Shown here piece by piece: positions 43,528 through 51,903 of a DNA stretch of 64,000 nucleotides. The stretch's first letter is position 1. The number at the start of each line of letters is the position of its first letter. Both the position numbers and the translations under genes were made by a program. The stretch is from DASRDU01 sp035560235 (GTDB lineage: Bacteria > Acidobacteriota > Blastocatellia > RBC074): the NCBI GenBank assembly GCA_035560235.1, contig DATMAG010000016.1, positions 46,253 through 110,252 on the forward strand. The letters are read 5' to 3'. The notes beneath the pieces are model-generated. The model was given only the letters and a program-made list of their open reading frames with translations, was not told the origin of the DNA and did not search any database.

Positions 43528-44883
43528 TCATTCGGACAGCTCTTCGTCCTTCGGCTCAGGCAGTTTGAAGCTTGCCGCCAGCGCAACAGCATAAACCAGC
43601 AGCGCCACTGCCGCCGCCCCATAAGCCAGCTTTGTGGCCGGAGTGTTGCCCGGCATCACGTGCGACATCTGCGTCGTCAGCAACGCCGCCGAAGTGCCGA
43701 TCATGCGCCCGCCAATATTGGCTGCGAAGCTCTCGCCCGTGCCGCGCAGATGCACCGGATAAACGCGCGGCAGATAGTTGCCCCAGAAGCTCAGTTGCGC
43801 CACCGTGAACAATCCGGCAAAGAAGATGCCCCACCTGAGCAGCGTCAGGTTATGCACCGCCGGATACCAGAACACCAGCGGCACAATAATCAGTCCCGGA
43901 ATCAGAAAGAACCGCAGCAGCTTTTGCCGTGAAGCAATTCGCACGGCCAGAAACGCGAGCAGCATGCGTCCGACCAGCCCGCCGAGTTCCTGCAGCGTCT
44001 GCACTCCGGCCACCGTTGACTGAATCACCTGTGCGCGCTGCGGCGGCTTCAGGTTCGGATCAACCTGCACCAGCGCAGGCACGAGCTGCGGCAACTGCTG
44101 AATCGCGCCGAACGCCGCGCCCAGGCTGCACGCAAAGATCAGCGCCGTCACCAGCGTTGTCTGCCTGAAGGCAGGCTGAAACAGTTCACCAAAACTCGGA
44201 CGCCGGAGCGTCCCCGCCGCCCGCCGCTCCTGCCACACCGGAGATTCAGGCAGGAACGGGCGAATCACAATCAGCGGAATCGCCGGAATGATTCCCGAAA
44301 TCAGCAGGTAGCGCCAGTTGTCGTGCCCGCCGTGAATGGCGGGCAGCGACAGCGCTACCTTCGCAATCAGCAGCGCCATCAGGCTGACCATAAACCCGCC
44401 GAGCGATGAGAAAGCCTGCGTCCAGCCAATCACCGCCTCGCGCCGCTTCGGTTCGGTAAAGAGTTCAGCCAGCCACGCCGTCGCCGCAACAAACTCCACG
44501 CACACGCCGATGAACGTGGTCGTTCGCAGCACGAGCAGCATCGGCAGCGAAGTCGCAAACCCGGCAGCGAGCGCCGAAAACGCGTAGAGCAGAATGCTCC
44601 ACGTCAGCACCCTGCGTCGTCCGAGCCGGTCAGTCAGATACCCGCCGAGCAGCCCGAAGATGCCGCCGCACACCGCCGGAACGTAAAAGAACAGATCGCG
44701 CCAGCGCAGAAATTCAGCCGAGCCGAACTGAATGCCGCCAAGCTGTTCAATCGCCGGGCGCACAATCAGCGGCAGCATCAGCAGTTCGTAAGTGTCGAAG
44801 GCAAACCCGATGGCCGCGATGATGCAGATCAGCCACTGGACTGAGGTGAGGCGAGAGTGATTTTCGGATGGTGTACTGGTCAT
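43528..44883 (-). CDS. MFS transporter (sugar/organic acid porter type)
   Basis: 451 residues with about twelve membrane helices. The loop 2-3 motif GGYLTDRLGRRRVL, the PFLPESPVWQERR motif after helix 6, and NYLPRVYPVHLRGTGESFAANIGGRMIGT near helix 10 are those of the sugar/metabolite:H+ symporter group. Between helices 6 and 7 is a typical cytoplasmic loop. The substrate is not evident. It is flanked upstream by a toxin-antitoxin-like pair and downstream by a gene remnant and repeat, so it appears to be a single-gene unit. Confidence 0.92.
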   Translation of the reverse strand: MTSTPSENHSRLTSVQWLICIIAAIGFAFDTYELLMLPLIVRPAIEQLGGIQFGSAEFLRWRDLFFYVPAVCGGIFGLLGGYLTDRLGRRRVLTWSILLYAFSALAAGFATSLPMLLVLRTTTFIGVCVEFVAATAWLAELFTEPKRREAVIGWTQAFSSLGGFMVSLMALLIAKVALSLPAIHGGHDNWRYLLISGIIPAIPLIVIRPFLPESPVWQERRAAGTLRRPSFGELFQPAFRQTTLVTALIFACSLGAAFGAIQQLPQLVPALVQVDPNLKPPQRAQVIQSTVAGVQTLQELGGLVGRMLLAFLAVRIASRQKLLRFFLIPGLIIVPLVFWYPAVHNLTLLRWGIFFAGLFTVAQLSFWGNYLPRVYPVHLRGTGESFAANIGGRMIGTSAALLTTQMSHVMPGNTPATKLAYGAAAVALLVYAVALAASFKLPEPKDEELSE

Positions 44884-44920
44884 AGGTTGTTTGTGCGGTT
44901 CCGAGGTAGTGGATGACGGC

Positions 44921-45307
44921 TTACCAGATCAGAGTCTGCCGTTTCTGATTTCCGACTTCCCACCAGGAGATCTGGCGCGGTGACAGTCTGAACACTTTGC
45001 CACAACGACCGGCTTTGGTTCTGAATGCCGGGTGACGAAGAAAGCGGTGGATAATTTGCGCAGTTTCGCTGGCAGCTGCGTCAATCACCACGAGACAATA
45101 ATTGTGGTGACAAAGGCGATAACGAAAAAATTCGGCATCACGGGTAAAGAACGCAGCCTGCTTTGAATAATGAAGCCAGCGCAGGATTTCCTGTTGATCG
45201 TCCCAACTGGGCAATCCGATCTCAACTCCGATCCTTTGAAACCGGATTCGCCAGTTTCTCAATCTCTCCGCCTGATCCCTGGTGATATTGTGGTCGAGAA
45301 TGATCAC
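44921..45307 (-). CDS. DUF5615-type PIN-like protein, putative toxin
   Basis: 128 residues. The opening MIILDHNITRDQAERLRNW and the middle ILRWLHYSKQAAFFTRDAEFF follow the DUF5615 PIN-like pattern, with acidic residues D5 and D58-area positioned as in PIN nucleases. The C-terminal half is longer and basic. Its ATG overlaps the stop of the DUF433 gene (ATGA at 45304-45307), the usual order of antitoxin first and toxin second. The probable role is an RNA-cleaving toxin held in check by its partner; activity is inferred from family context. Confidence 0.78.
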   Translation of the reverse strand: MIILDHNITRDQAERLRNWRIRFQRIGVEIGLPSWDDQQEILRWLHYSKQAAFFTRDAEFFRYRLCHHNYCLVVIDAAASETAQIIHRFLRHPAFRTKAGRCGKVFRLSPRQISWWEVGNQKRQTLIW

Positions 45308-45552
45308 GCAGCTTTCTCTGTCTTTGAAGCCACTTCCCTGATGACCTTCCGACGGATAAAACTGAGCGCCTCTTTTACTGCTTCAGGCGTGATGATTCCA
45401 TAATACTGATCAGCGATGGCCTCAGGAGTTAATCCGCTTTCGGCCAGTTCAACGGCATCGGCCACCATGATGCGGGTTCCCCTGAAAATCAGCCGACCAC
45501 CGCAAATGCGCGTGTCAATAGCCAGATACCTGCCGATTTCAGTTCTTGCCAT
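45304..45552 (-). CDS. DUF433-family antitoxin
   Basis: 82 residues with AGGAGGA upstream of the ATG. The core YLAIDTRICGGRLIFRGTRIMVADAVELAESGLTPEAIADQYYGI is a canonical DUF433 domain (winged-helix DNA-binding fold). The C-terminal helix ends in a Lys-rich tail. DUF433 proteins are usually paired with a PIN-like DUF5615 toxin, as here, and bind both the toxin and the operon promoter. Translational coupling through a four-base overlap keeps the pair in ratio. Another, truncated DUF433 start exists at 37.7 kb. Confidence 0.88.
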   Translation of the reverse strand: MARTEIGRYLAIDTRICGGRLIFRGTRIMVADAVELAESGLTPEAIADQYYGIITPEAVKEALSFIRRKVIREVASKTEKAA

Positions 45553-45619
45553 ACCACTTCCTCCTGTACCTGGAATTTACTCCGAAACCATATCAAATCA
45601 AACCGGTGCTGTTGAGTTC

Positions 45620-47518
45620 TTACTGCTCCTGTTCCATCAGCCCGCGCACCCGGCTGAGAACCGGCAGCGATGTTTGTTCATTCACCAGGTTCCGCTGCTC
45701 ACGCGGATCGCTGCTGAGTTCATATAACTCTTCCCGGCGCGGCGAATCACTGCTGATGTACTTCCACGTTCTCTTTCCGTCACGATAAATGATGGCGCTG
45801 CCGCCCTGACAGCCGCGATGCAGCGTGTAATCGCGCGGCGGCGAAGGCCTGAGCAGCGAACGCCCGCGCCACGATTCAGGCGCTTTCAGCTTCAGCCGAT
45901 CCAGAATTGTCGGCGCAATGTCGAGTTGCAGCGCCGCAGATAAATTGCGATATGTCACGCCCGGCTCATCAACGATCAGCAGCGGCACGCGCAGGTCTTC
46001 TTCATAAAGCAGCCTGCCGTGGCTGTAATGATCGTGTTCGCCAAGCGCCTGGCCGTGATCGCCCAGAATCACGACTATCGAATCGCGCAGGTAGCCCTTG
46101 CGGTCAAGTTCGGCAAACAACTGTTCGATGATCGCATCGGCCTTGAGCAGCTTGTTGTCATAAGTGTTGGCGCTCACCACCGGATCATTGCGCCCGGCAG
46201 CGAACGAACCGCCGAGCGAAAACGAAAGCGCCGGCTGCCACCTGGCATACTCCGGTGAATACACGCCGACATCGTGCGCCGACATCAGATGAAAATAGAA
46301 GAACGCCGGACGACCATCAGACGGCCCGACCTGTTCCAGGCCTTCAAGCAGCAGCCGGTCATCATCGGGCAGGTAACGGCGCGTCTGCGTGCCTTCAAAG
46401 TAATAATCAATGCTGTGGCCATAAAGTTCGCGCAGGTCGTACCAGACTTCGTGCCAGCCTGACAGAATGAAGTTTGTGCGCCAGCCCTGATCGCGCAGCA
46501 GGTCGTGCAGCATAAACATGCCGTGTCCGAGATCATCGCACTGCCGCGAAGCCAGCGAACTCAGCACCCCGCACGGCGTACAGTTACAATCCGAACGAAC
46601 TTCATCAACCCTGCGCAGTCGCCCTTCAGCCTGCAAACGCGAAAGAAACGGCGTCGTCTGCCGTTCGTAACCATAGAACGAAAGATGATCGGCGCGCAGG
46701 CAGTCAACGATCATCATAATCACGTTGCGCTGCTCAAATGCCTGTCGCGGATAGCTGCGCCGCAGCTCAGCGTCACGTTCAGCAGCCTTCTGTCGCCGCT
46801 CGGTTGACGGGAACAGAATGCTGCGCACGTTGTCAGGAATCAGATGCGGGCGCGACAACACAACAAAACTCGTCAGCGGTTCGCGCCGCCACAACAGCAG
46901 CGGCGTCACGCTTCCCCGCCAGAACGCAACCATCGCATAGCCGTACCCGGCAATCAGCGCAAACAAAATCATCAACAGCGCCGACCTGACCGGCCACCTG
47001 AAGCTGCGCTGAAACTGAAACATCCTGACAAGAATTTCGCCGCAATCCATCACCGCCCGTCCGGCCAGGCGAATGTAACAAAGCACACCGGCTGAAAGCA
47101 GCAACGCCATCGCTCCCCATCCGAAGGCAGGCAGCAGCGTGCGCTGATAATCAGCAAATCGCCGCACGAATTCCCACGCCATCCGGTCAGTGACATTGAT
47201 GCCCCAGAATTGATTCGTGATCCAGTCTGCGGTAAAGAGCAGCGCCAGAAAATTGAAGCTGAGCGCCGGAATCAGCAGAACCAGTAACCTCAGCGCCGGA
47301 ACCCGCGCAATGATTTCAATCCTCAGCATCAACCCGCAACCGTACAGCGCCATCATCCAGAACGTAACGCTGACCAGCAGATGAAATACCACCAGCATTC
47401 GCGCTTCAGCCGCTGATTCGGTAAAGAACCGGCTGAAGAACAGAATGAAGATCAGACTGAAGCTCAGATGAAAACCGCAGAGCCATGCCACGCGACGCAG
47501 TGCGCGCCACTGAATCAT
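45620..47518 (-). CDS. Membrane-anchored sulfatase/alkaline phosphatase-superfamily enzyme
   Basis: 632 residues from the ATG at 47518 (GGGGAG upstream); an ATG at 47557 would add 13. About five N-terminal membrane helices precede the catalytic domain, as in LtaS-like and phosphoethanolamine-transferase-like proteins. Metal-site motifs are present: MMIVDCLRADHLSFYGY, VVILGDHGQALGEHDHYSHG and DIAPTILDRL. The nucleophile segment reads DCNCTPCGVLSSL, so the residue after C-x-P-x is Gly instead of the Arg of classical sulfatases. The exported enzyme probably hydrolyses or transfers a sulfate or phosphoryl group on a cell-surface polymer. Exact chemistry is open. Confidence 0.85.
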   Translation of the reverse strand: MIQWRALRRVAWLCGFHLSFSLIFILFFSRFFTESAAEARMLVVFHLLVSVTFWMMALYGCGLMLRIEIIARVPALRLLVLLIPALSFNFLALLFTADWITNQFWGINVTDRMAWEFVRRFADYQRTLLPAFGWGAMALLLSAGVLCYIRLAGRAVMDCGEILVRMFQFQRSFRWPVRSALLMILFALIAGYGYAMVAFWRGSVTPLLLWRREPLTSFVVLSRPHLIPDNVRSILFPSTERRQKAAERDAELRRSYPRQAFEQRNVIMMIVDCLRADHLSFYGYERQTTPFLSRLQAEGRLRRVDEVRSDCNCTPCGVLSSLASRQCDDLGHGMFMLHDLLRDQGWRTNFILSGWHEVWYDLRELYGHSIDYYFEGTQTRRYLPDDDRLLLEGLEQVGPSDGRPAFFYFHLMSAHDVGVYSPEYARWQPALSFSLGGSFAAGRNDPVVSANTYDNKLLKADAIIEQLFAELDRKGYLRDSIVVILGDHGQALGEHDHYSHGRLLYEEDLRVPLLIVDEPGVTYRNLSAALQLDIAPTILDRLKLKAPESWRGRSLLRPSPPRDYTLHRGCQGGSAIIYRDGKRTWKYISSDSPRREELYELSSDPREQRNLVNEQTSLPVLSRVRGLMEQEQ

Positions 47519-47578
47519 CTTTTCAACTGCTCCCCAATATCCTGCTGAGTACTGCATGACAACTGATGGTTCAGGAAA

Positions 47579-47674
47579 GAAGAGAGATGACGGAACAAAC
47601 GGAAACAGAACCAGCGCAGAGCATGAAGTATTCCGTCTCTTCCGTTATTTCCGTTTGTTCCGTCATCTCTCTTC
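47579..47674. repeat. Perfect 27-bp inverted repeat
   Basis: Positions 47579-47605 pair perfectly with 47648-47674; the core is GATGACGGAACAAACGGAAA. The loop is 42 bases. It occupies the gap between the symporter stop and the sulfatase start on the minus strand, with no T-run typical of a terminator. Confidence 0.92.
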
Positions 47675-47684
47675 CTCTCTTTAT

Positions 47685-49307
47685 TCATTTCTGAAAATAT
47701 CGTCTGATTGTTGTCTCGTCAGGTTTCGTGGTCAGCATTGACACCACGATCATCAGCAGCGCCGAGATGATTGTCATCGGGACGACCGGCAGCAGGCCGA
47801 GCACGGCGGTTCCGGCAGGCGTGCGGCTGATGATGTGCTGCCCGAATAACGATCCCCAGCCGGTTTCGGTTCCGGGCGCGGGAGCGGGAACGACGGATTG
47901 AAAGACCGCGACAGCGATGACTGCGGCGGCGGCCCACAGCGTACACGCCAGCGCGCCCCATCTTGTGCTGCGCTTCCAGAACAGCGCGCCCACAAGCAGC
48001 GGCATCAGGGCGGAATAACCTGAAAACGCAAACTGCACCGCCAGGTCAAAAATGGACTGCGGCCAGCGCAGCGCAATCACATACGCAATTACTGTCAGCA
48101 CGATGACGAAGATGCGCCCGGTGTGAACCTGCGCGGCTTCGCCAAATTTCGCTTTGCCTTCGTAAAAGGCGAAGATGTCTTCGGTGAACATCGTCGAGAG
48201 CGCCAGAATCTGCGAATCGCTCGCCATTACGGCGGCCATAATGCCCGCGCCGAGCAGTCCCGCGAGCCACAGCGGCGCGTAAAATTCGAGTAACCGCACC
48301 AGCACGTCATCTCCGGCGGCAGTCCGGCGCAATTCGATCTTCTGATCCGGCGAAAGCGTTGCGCTCTGTGTGGCCAGCGTGCGGCGCGCTTCGAGTTTGG
48401 CCTGAATCGCAGGCACTTCAACGGCGCGATTGGCCGCGACACCGAGAAAGACCGCAGGCAGCCAGATCGCCAGCATGCAGATCGGATAGAGCACGACGGT
48501 CTTTTTGAAATGCTGCATCCGCTCCGCCGTCAGGCAGAAGATAATCATGTGCGGAAAGTTGATCGAAGAGAGCGGAATGAACGTGTAGCTGAAAAAGTAG
48601 AGCGTCGAAACCCGCTCGCGCGTCAGCAGCGCCGCAGTCGCGGGCGATGAAGCAAGCTCACTGACCGCTTTGCTGAATCCGCCCATCCCCGCGCCGATGA
48701 CGCCCAGCGCGATTGCGCCAAAGAGTAAAAACAGAATCGTCTGAAACGTATTGACCCACGCCGTCCCGCGCATCCCGCCAAAAAAGACGTAGCTCATCAC
48801 GACCAGCGCGACGATGGCCCCGCCGAACCAGTACGGAATACGCCCGCCGCTGATCGCATTCATCGTCGTTCCGCCACCCATCACGCCGATGATGATGTAA
48901 GGCACAAGCAGCGCGGCCTGCACGACCGTAATCACCGTGCCGATATGGCTGCACTGCCAGCGGTCGCGGAACATCTGCACGGGCGTCATAAAGCCGTACC
49001 TCTTGCCGAGCGCCCACATCCGCGTGCCGATTAAAAAGAGCGAGAGCGGCACGATCAGCGCCGATGACGAAGCCATCAGCCCGTAAGTCACAATCCCGTT
49101 CGCAAACGCATGTCCCGATGAACCGAGCAGCGCAAAGGCCGTCATATTCGTGCCAAAAAGCGAGAGCAGAAAGACGAAGACGCCAAGCGAACGGTTGGCC
49201 AGAAAGTAATCTTCGGCTTCGTTGCGATGCGTCGAACGACGAAAGGCGAAGATGCCGATGTAAAGAACTGCCGCAAGGTAGATGAAAACAACGATGGCGG
49301 GGATCAA
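47685..49307 (-). CDS. Sodium:solute symporter (SSS family)
   Basis: 540 residues and about 13 membrane helices. Family features include YFLANRSLGVFVFLLSLFGTNMTAFALLGSSGHAF near the N-terminus, GGMRGTAWVNTFQTILFL, and AAVMASDSQILALSTMFTEDIF in the sodium-site region. A soluble stretch of about 60 residues (IQAKLEARRTLATQSATLSP) interrupts the core between helices. The start is a TTG at 49307 overlapping the stop of the DUF3311 gene (TTGA), a strong sign of coupled translation. Typical substrates are organic acids, sugars or amino acids; none can be chosen here. Confidence 0.92.
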   Translation of the reverse strand: MIPAIVVFIYLAAVLYIGIFAFRRSTHRNEAEDYFLANRSLGVFVFLLSLFGTNMTAFALLGSSGHAFANGIVTYGLMASSSALIVPLSLFLIGTRMWALGKRYGFMTPVQMFRDRWQCSHIGTVITVVQAALLVPYIIIGVMGGGTTMNAISGGRIPYWFGGAIVALVVMSYVFFGGMRGTAWVNTFQTILFLLFGAIALGVIGAGMGGFSKAVSELASSPATAALLTRERVSTLYFFSYTFIPLSSINFPHMIIFCLTAERMQHFKKTVVLYPICMLAIWLPAVFLGVAANRAVEVPAIQAKLEARRTLATQSATLSPDQKIELRRTAAGDDVLVRLLEFYAPLWLAGLLGAGIMAAVMASDSQILALSTMFTEDIFAFYEGKAKFGEAAQVHTGRIFVIVLTVIAYVIALRWPQSIFDLAVQFAFSGYSALMPLLVGALFWKRSTRWGALACTLWAAAAVIAVAVFQSVVPAPAPGTETGWGSLFGQHIISRTPAGTAVLGLLPVVPMTIISALLMIVVSMLTTKPDETTIRRYFQK

Positions 49308-49534
49308 GGCTTCCTGTCCTCCTGTGATTTGTCCGGCGCTTCAAGATGAGCAGGCCACGCCTGCCTCACCAGCAGCCACATCAGCAGCGACACAGCCAGC
49401 GTGAAGCAGACGTGATAGAACAGTCCGACCGGCAGAAAACCGAAGATGAACGGCCTGGCCACGCGCCAGAACCAGACATCCTGATGCAGAAGGTATAACG
49501 CCACGACGAGCAACACGAGGACTGATCGTTTCAT
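49304..49534 (-). CDS. DUF3311-family small membrane protein, symporter partner
   Basis: 76 residues from the ATG at 49534. Two membrane helices are visible (VLVLLVVALYLLHQDVWFW and LPVGLFYHVCFTLAVSLLMWLLV), with the HQD-WFW and P-x-G-x-F-Y-H motifs of DUF3311. This family is almost always encoded directly before a sodium:solute symporter and is thought to be its small subunit. The stop overlaps the symporter start by four bases. The longer frame upstream has no conserved sequence. Confidence 0.88.
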   Translation of the reverse strand: MKRSVLVLLVVALYLLHQDVWFWRVARPFIFGFLPVGLFYHVCFTLAVSLLMWLLVRQAWPAHLEAPDKSQEDRKP

Positions 49535-49697
49535 GAGAATGCGCACCGGCTTTGCAGGAAATTGCGAAGAAAGCTCTGGAATACCACGACGACGCTGCGC
49601 CGTAATATCACACAGAGTTCGTGACGATGGCAACCACAACTGCATTCTCAGCGCGCCTGAGATACAATGCCTCAGCGTCATCTGAAGGAGAACAGTT

Positions 49698-50309
49698 ATG
49701 AACGCGATTCCGAAACATCGTTACACGCTCGAAGAATACATCGAACTGGACAAAAACTCTGAAGAACGCTACGAGTATTTTGATGGCGAAGTCTTCGCCA
49801 TGGCTGGCGGGACAATCAATCACGGGCGCATCAGTTCCAATGTTCACTTTGCGCTCAGGCAGCGACTGGCAGGCAAAGGCTGCGAAGCCTTCACGGCGGA
49901 GACAAGGATCAGGGTGCCAGCCGCGCTGCCTTATCGTTACCCGGATGTTTCAGTCGTCTGCGGCCCGGTGAAAATTGAGGAAATTCAGGGGCAGGAGATG
50001 CTGGTAAATCCCGTCCTGCTGGTTGAAGTTCTTTCCACTTCGACTGCCGCTTACGATCACGGCGACAAGTTTTCGGCTTATCAGTCCATTGAAAGCTTCC
50101 GCGAATACCTGCTGATTTCGCAGGAGCGTCCGCACGTCGTGCAGTACGTGCGGCAGCCGGACAATCGCTGGCTGCGCGCTGAAGTTTCGGGTCTGAACGG
50201 CATTCTGACGCTGGAATCGCTCGACCTCACGCTGCCGCTCAGTGAGATTTACGAGCAGGTGGATTTCCCGTCGTCCGGATCTGAATCTGCCACAGGCCCG
50301 GCGGATTAA
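49698..50309 (+). CDS. Uma2-family (DUF820) putative nuclease
   Basis: 203 residues with AAGGAGA before the ATG. The Uma2 signature is complete: RYTLEEYIELDKNSEERYEYFDGEVFAMAGG, NVHFALRQRL, YRYPDVSVVCG and NPVLLVEVLSTSTAAYDHGDKFSAYQ. Together these carry the D...E-x-x type acidic residues of a PD-(D/E)XK-like fold. These proteins are abundant in Cyanobacteria, Chloroflexi and Acidobacteria. They are called putative restriction endonucleases, but no activity is established. It is a single-gene unit, divergent from the DUF3311-symporter operon, and may be mobile. Confidence 0.92.
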   Translation: MNAIPKHRYTLEEYIELDKNSEERYEYFDGEVFAMAGGTINHGRISSNVHFALRQRLAGKGCEAFTAETRIRVPAALPYRYPDVSVVCGPVKIEEIQGQEMLVNPVLLVEVLSTSTAAYDHGDKFSAYQSIESFREYLLISQERPHVVQYVRQPDNRWLRAEVSGLNGILTLESLDLTLPLSEIYEQVDFPSSGSESATGPAD

Positions 50310-50485
50310 GCCAGTGCCACGTTACTCTCTTCACAGTTACGAACATTGATCAGTCCGAACCGGAACGACAGTCGAAACGTATCAGTCTTTCCTGGTCCGC
50401 TGCCGAAAGAAACTCTCACTCACTGAATTTCCCCGGGCGACAATGGTCATCAGGTGACCGGCGCCGAAGTCTGAAACAGTAACGA

Positions 50486-51790
50486 ATGACTCGCATGGGT
50501 TTTGATTCTCAGGAACTGCAATCATCAGACCGGGCGCGACTGCGGACATATCAGGATGAGCGACTGCGCGCGCTGCTTGCGGAAATCGCGACCAATCAGT
50601 TCTATCAGGAAAAATTCCGTCAGGCCGGGCTGTCAATGGCTGAAGTGCGCGGCGCGGCAGACCTCGGCGCGCTGCCCTTTACGACCAAAAGCGAACTGGC
50701 ATCTGAACAGGATCAGCATCCGCCTTATGGCCGGCTGCTGACTTATCCGCTCGCGCGTTATCGTTACCTGCATCAGACTTCAGGCACGACCGGTCGCCCG
50801 CTCAGATGGCTCGACACCGCAGAAGACTGGCAGACTTTTATGCGCTGCTGGGCCGAAGTTTACAGGGGCGCGGGCGTGACTGAAAATGATCTGGTCTTCT
50901 GCGCCTTCTCCTTCGGTCCTTACGTGAGCCACTGGACGGGAATTGACGGCGCACACCATATTGGCGCGCTGTGTCTGTCAGGCGGCGGAATGAATTCAGA
51001 GCAGCGGCTGCGCGCCATTTTTGACAATCACTGCACGGTGCTGGTCTGCACGCCAACCTATGCGCTGCACCTGGCCGAAGTCGCCGCCGGAACGGGACTC
51101 GACCTGCGCGCTTCTGACATTCGCGTGACGATTCACGCGGGTGAACCGGGCGCGAGCGTGCCGCACGTCAGACGACGAATTGAAGCAGCCTGGGGCGCGC
51201 GGTGTTTCGATCACGCCGGAGCAACCGAAGCGGGCGCGTGGGGCTTCGATTGTCTGGCCGAAGACAATGCCATACACCTCAACGAACTCGAATTCATCTT
51301 TGAGGTGATTGATCCGCAGACCGGCCACGCCGTCAGCGAAGGCGTGCGCGGCGAACTGGTCATCACCACACTCGGACGGGCCGGAATGCCTGTGCTGCGC
51401 TATCGCACGGGTGATCTGGTCGAACTGACGACCGAACCCTGCGCCTGCGGGCGCACGCTGGCGCGCATCAAAGGCGGAGTACTCGGACGCACTGACGATA
51501 TGCTCACGGTGCGCGGCGTCAATCTGTATCCGAGCGCAATTGACAATCTGATTCGCGCCCTGCCCGCCATCATCGAATACGAAGTTGAAATCCGGCGCGT
51601 GTCAGAGATGGATGACCTGCTGCTGAAAGTCGAAATCGCGGAGCAGCAGGACTTCGATGAAGTAAAACACGCGCTGCTTTCCGCCTTTCGCACCCTGCTG
51701 AACATCCGCGTCAGCGTGGCGCAGGCCGAACGCGGCAGCCTCCCGCGATATGAATTCAAGGCGCGCCGCTACAAGCGCATTGCGGATTGA
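50486..51790 (+). CDS. Phenylacetate-CoA ligase-like adenylate-forming enzyme
   Basis: 434 residues. Motifs are those of the PaaK group: QTSGTTGRPLRW (P-loop), ATEAGAWGFDC, VRGELVITTLGRAGMPVLRYRTGDLVEL with the CACGRTLARI zinc-like loop, and the C-terminal AMP-binding domain GRTDDMLTVRGVNLYPS. Such enzymes activate aryl or acyl acids to adenylates and then thioesters. It is the first of three same-strand genes (with a radical SAM enzyme and a halogenase-like flavoprotein) with gaps of 113 and 44 bases. This combination suggests a small biosynthetic pathway rather than phenylacetate breakdown. No carrier protein is visible. Confidence 0.9.
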   Translation: MTRMGFDSQELQSSDRARLRTYQDERLRALLAEIATNQFYQEKFRQAGLSMAEVRGAADLGALPFTTKSELASEQDQHPPYGRLLTYPLARYRYLHQTSGTTGRPLRWLDTAEDWQTFMRCWAEVYRGAGVTENDLVFCAFSFGPYVSHWTGIDGAHHIGALCLSGGGMNSEQRLRAIFDNHCTVLVCTPTYALHLAEVAAGTGLDLRASDIRVTIHAGEPGASVPHVRRRIEAAWGARCFDHAGATEAGAWGFDCLAEDNAIHLNELEFIFEVIDPQTGHAVSEGVRGELVITTLGRAGMPVLRYRTGDLVELTTEPCACGRTLARIKGGVLGRTDDMLTVRGVNLYPSAIDNLIRALPAIIEYEVEIRRVSEMDDLLLKVEIAEQQDFDEVKHALLSAFRTLLNIRVSVAQAERGSLPRYEFKARRYKRIAD

Positions 51791-51903
51791 GCAGACAGCA
51801 CTGCGTCCTGCTTTCAGAGTATTTGGAAAAGCGCCGCGTGAAACTTACAATCGCCCGCAGCGATTCGGCATGCAACCGGAAGACTTCATCAGAGACTCGC
51901 ATC

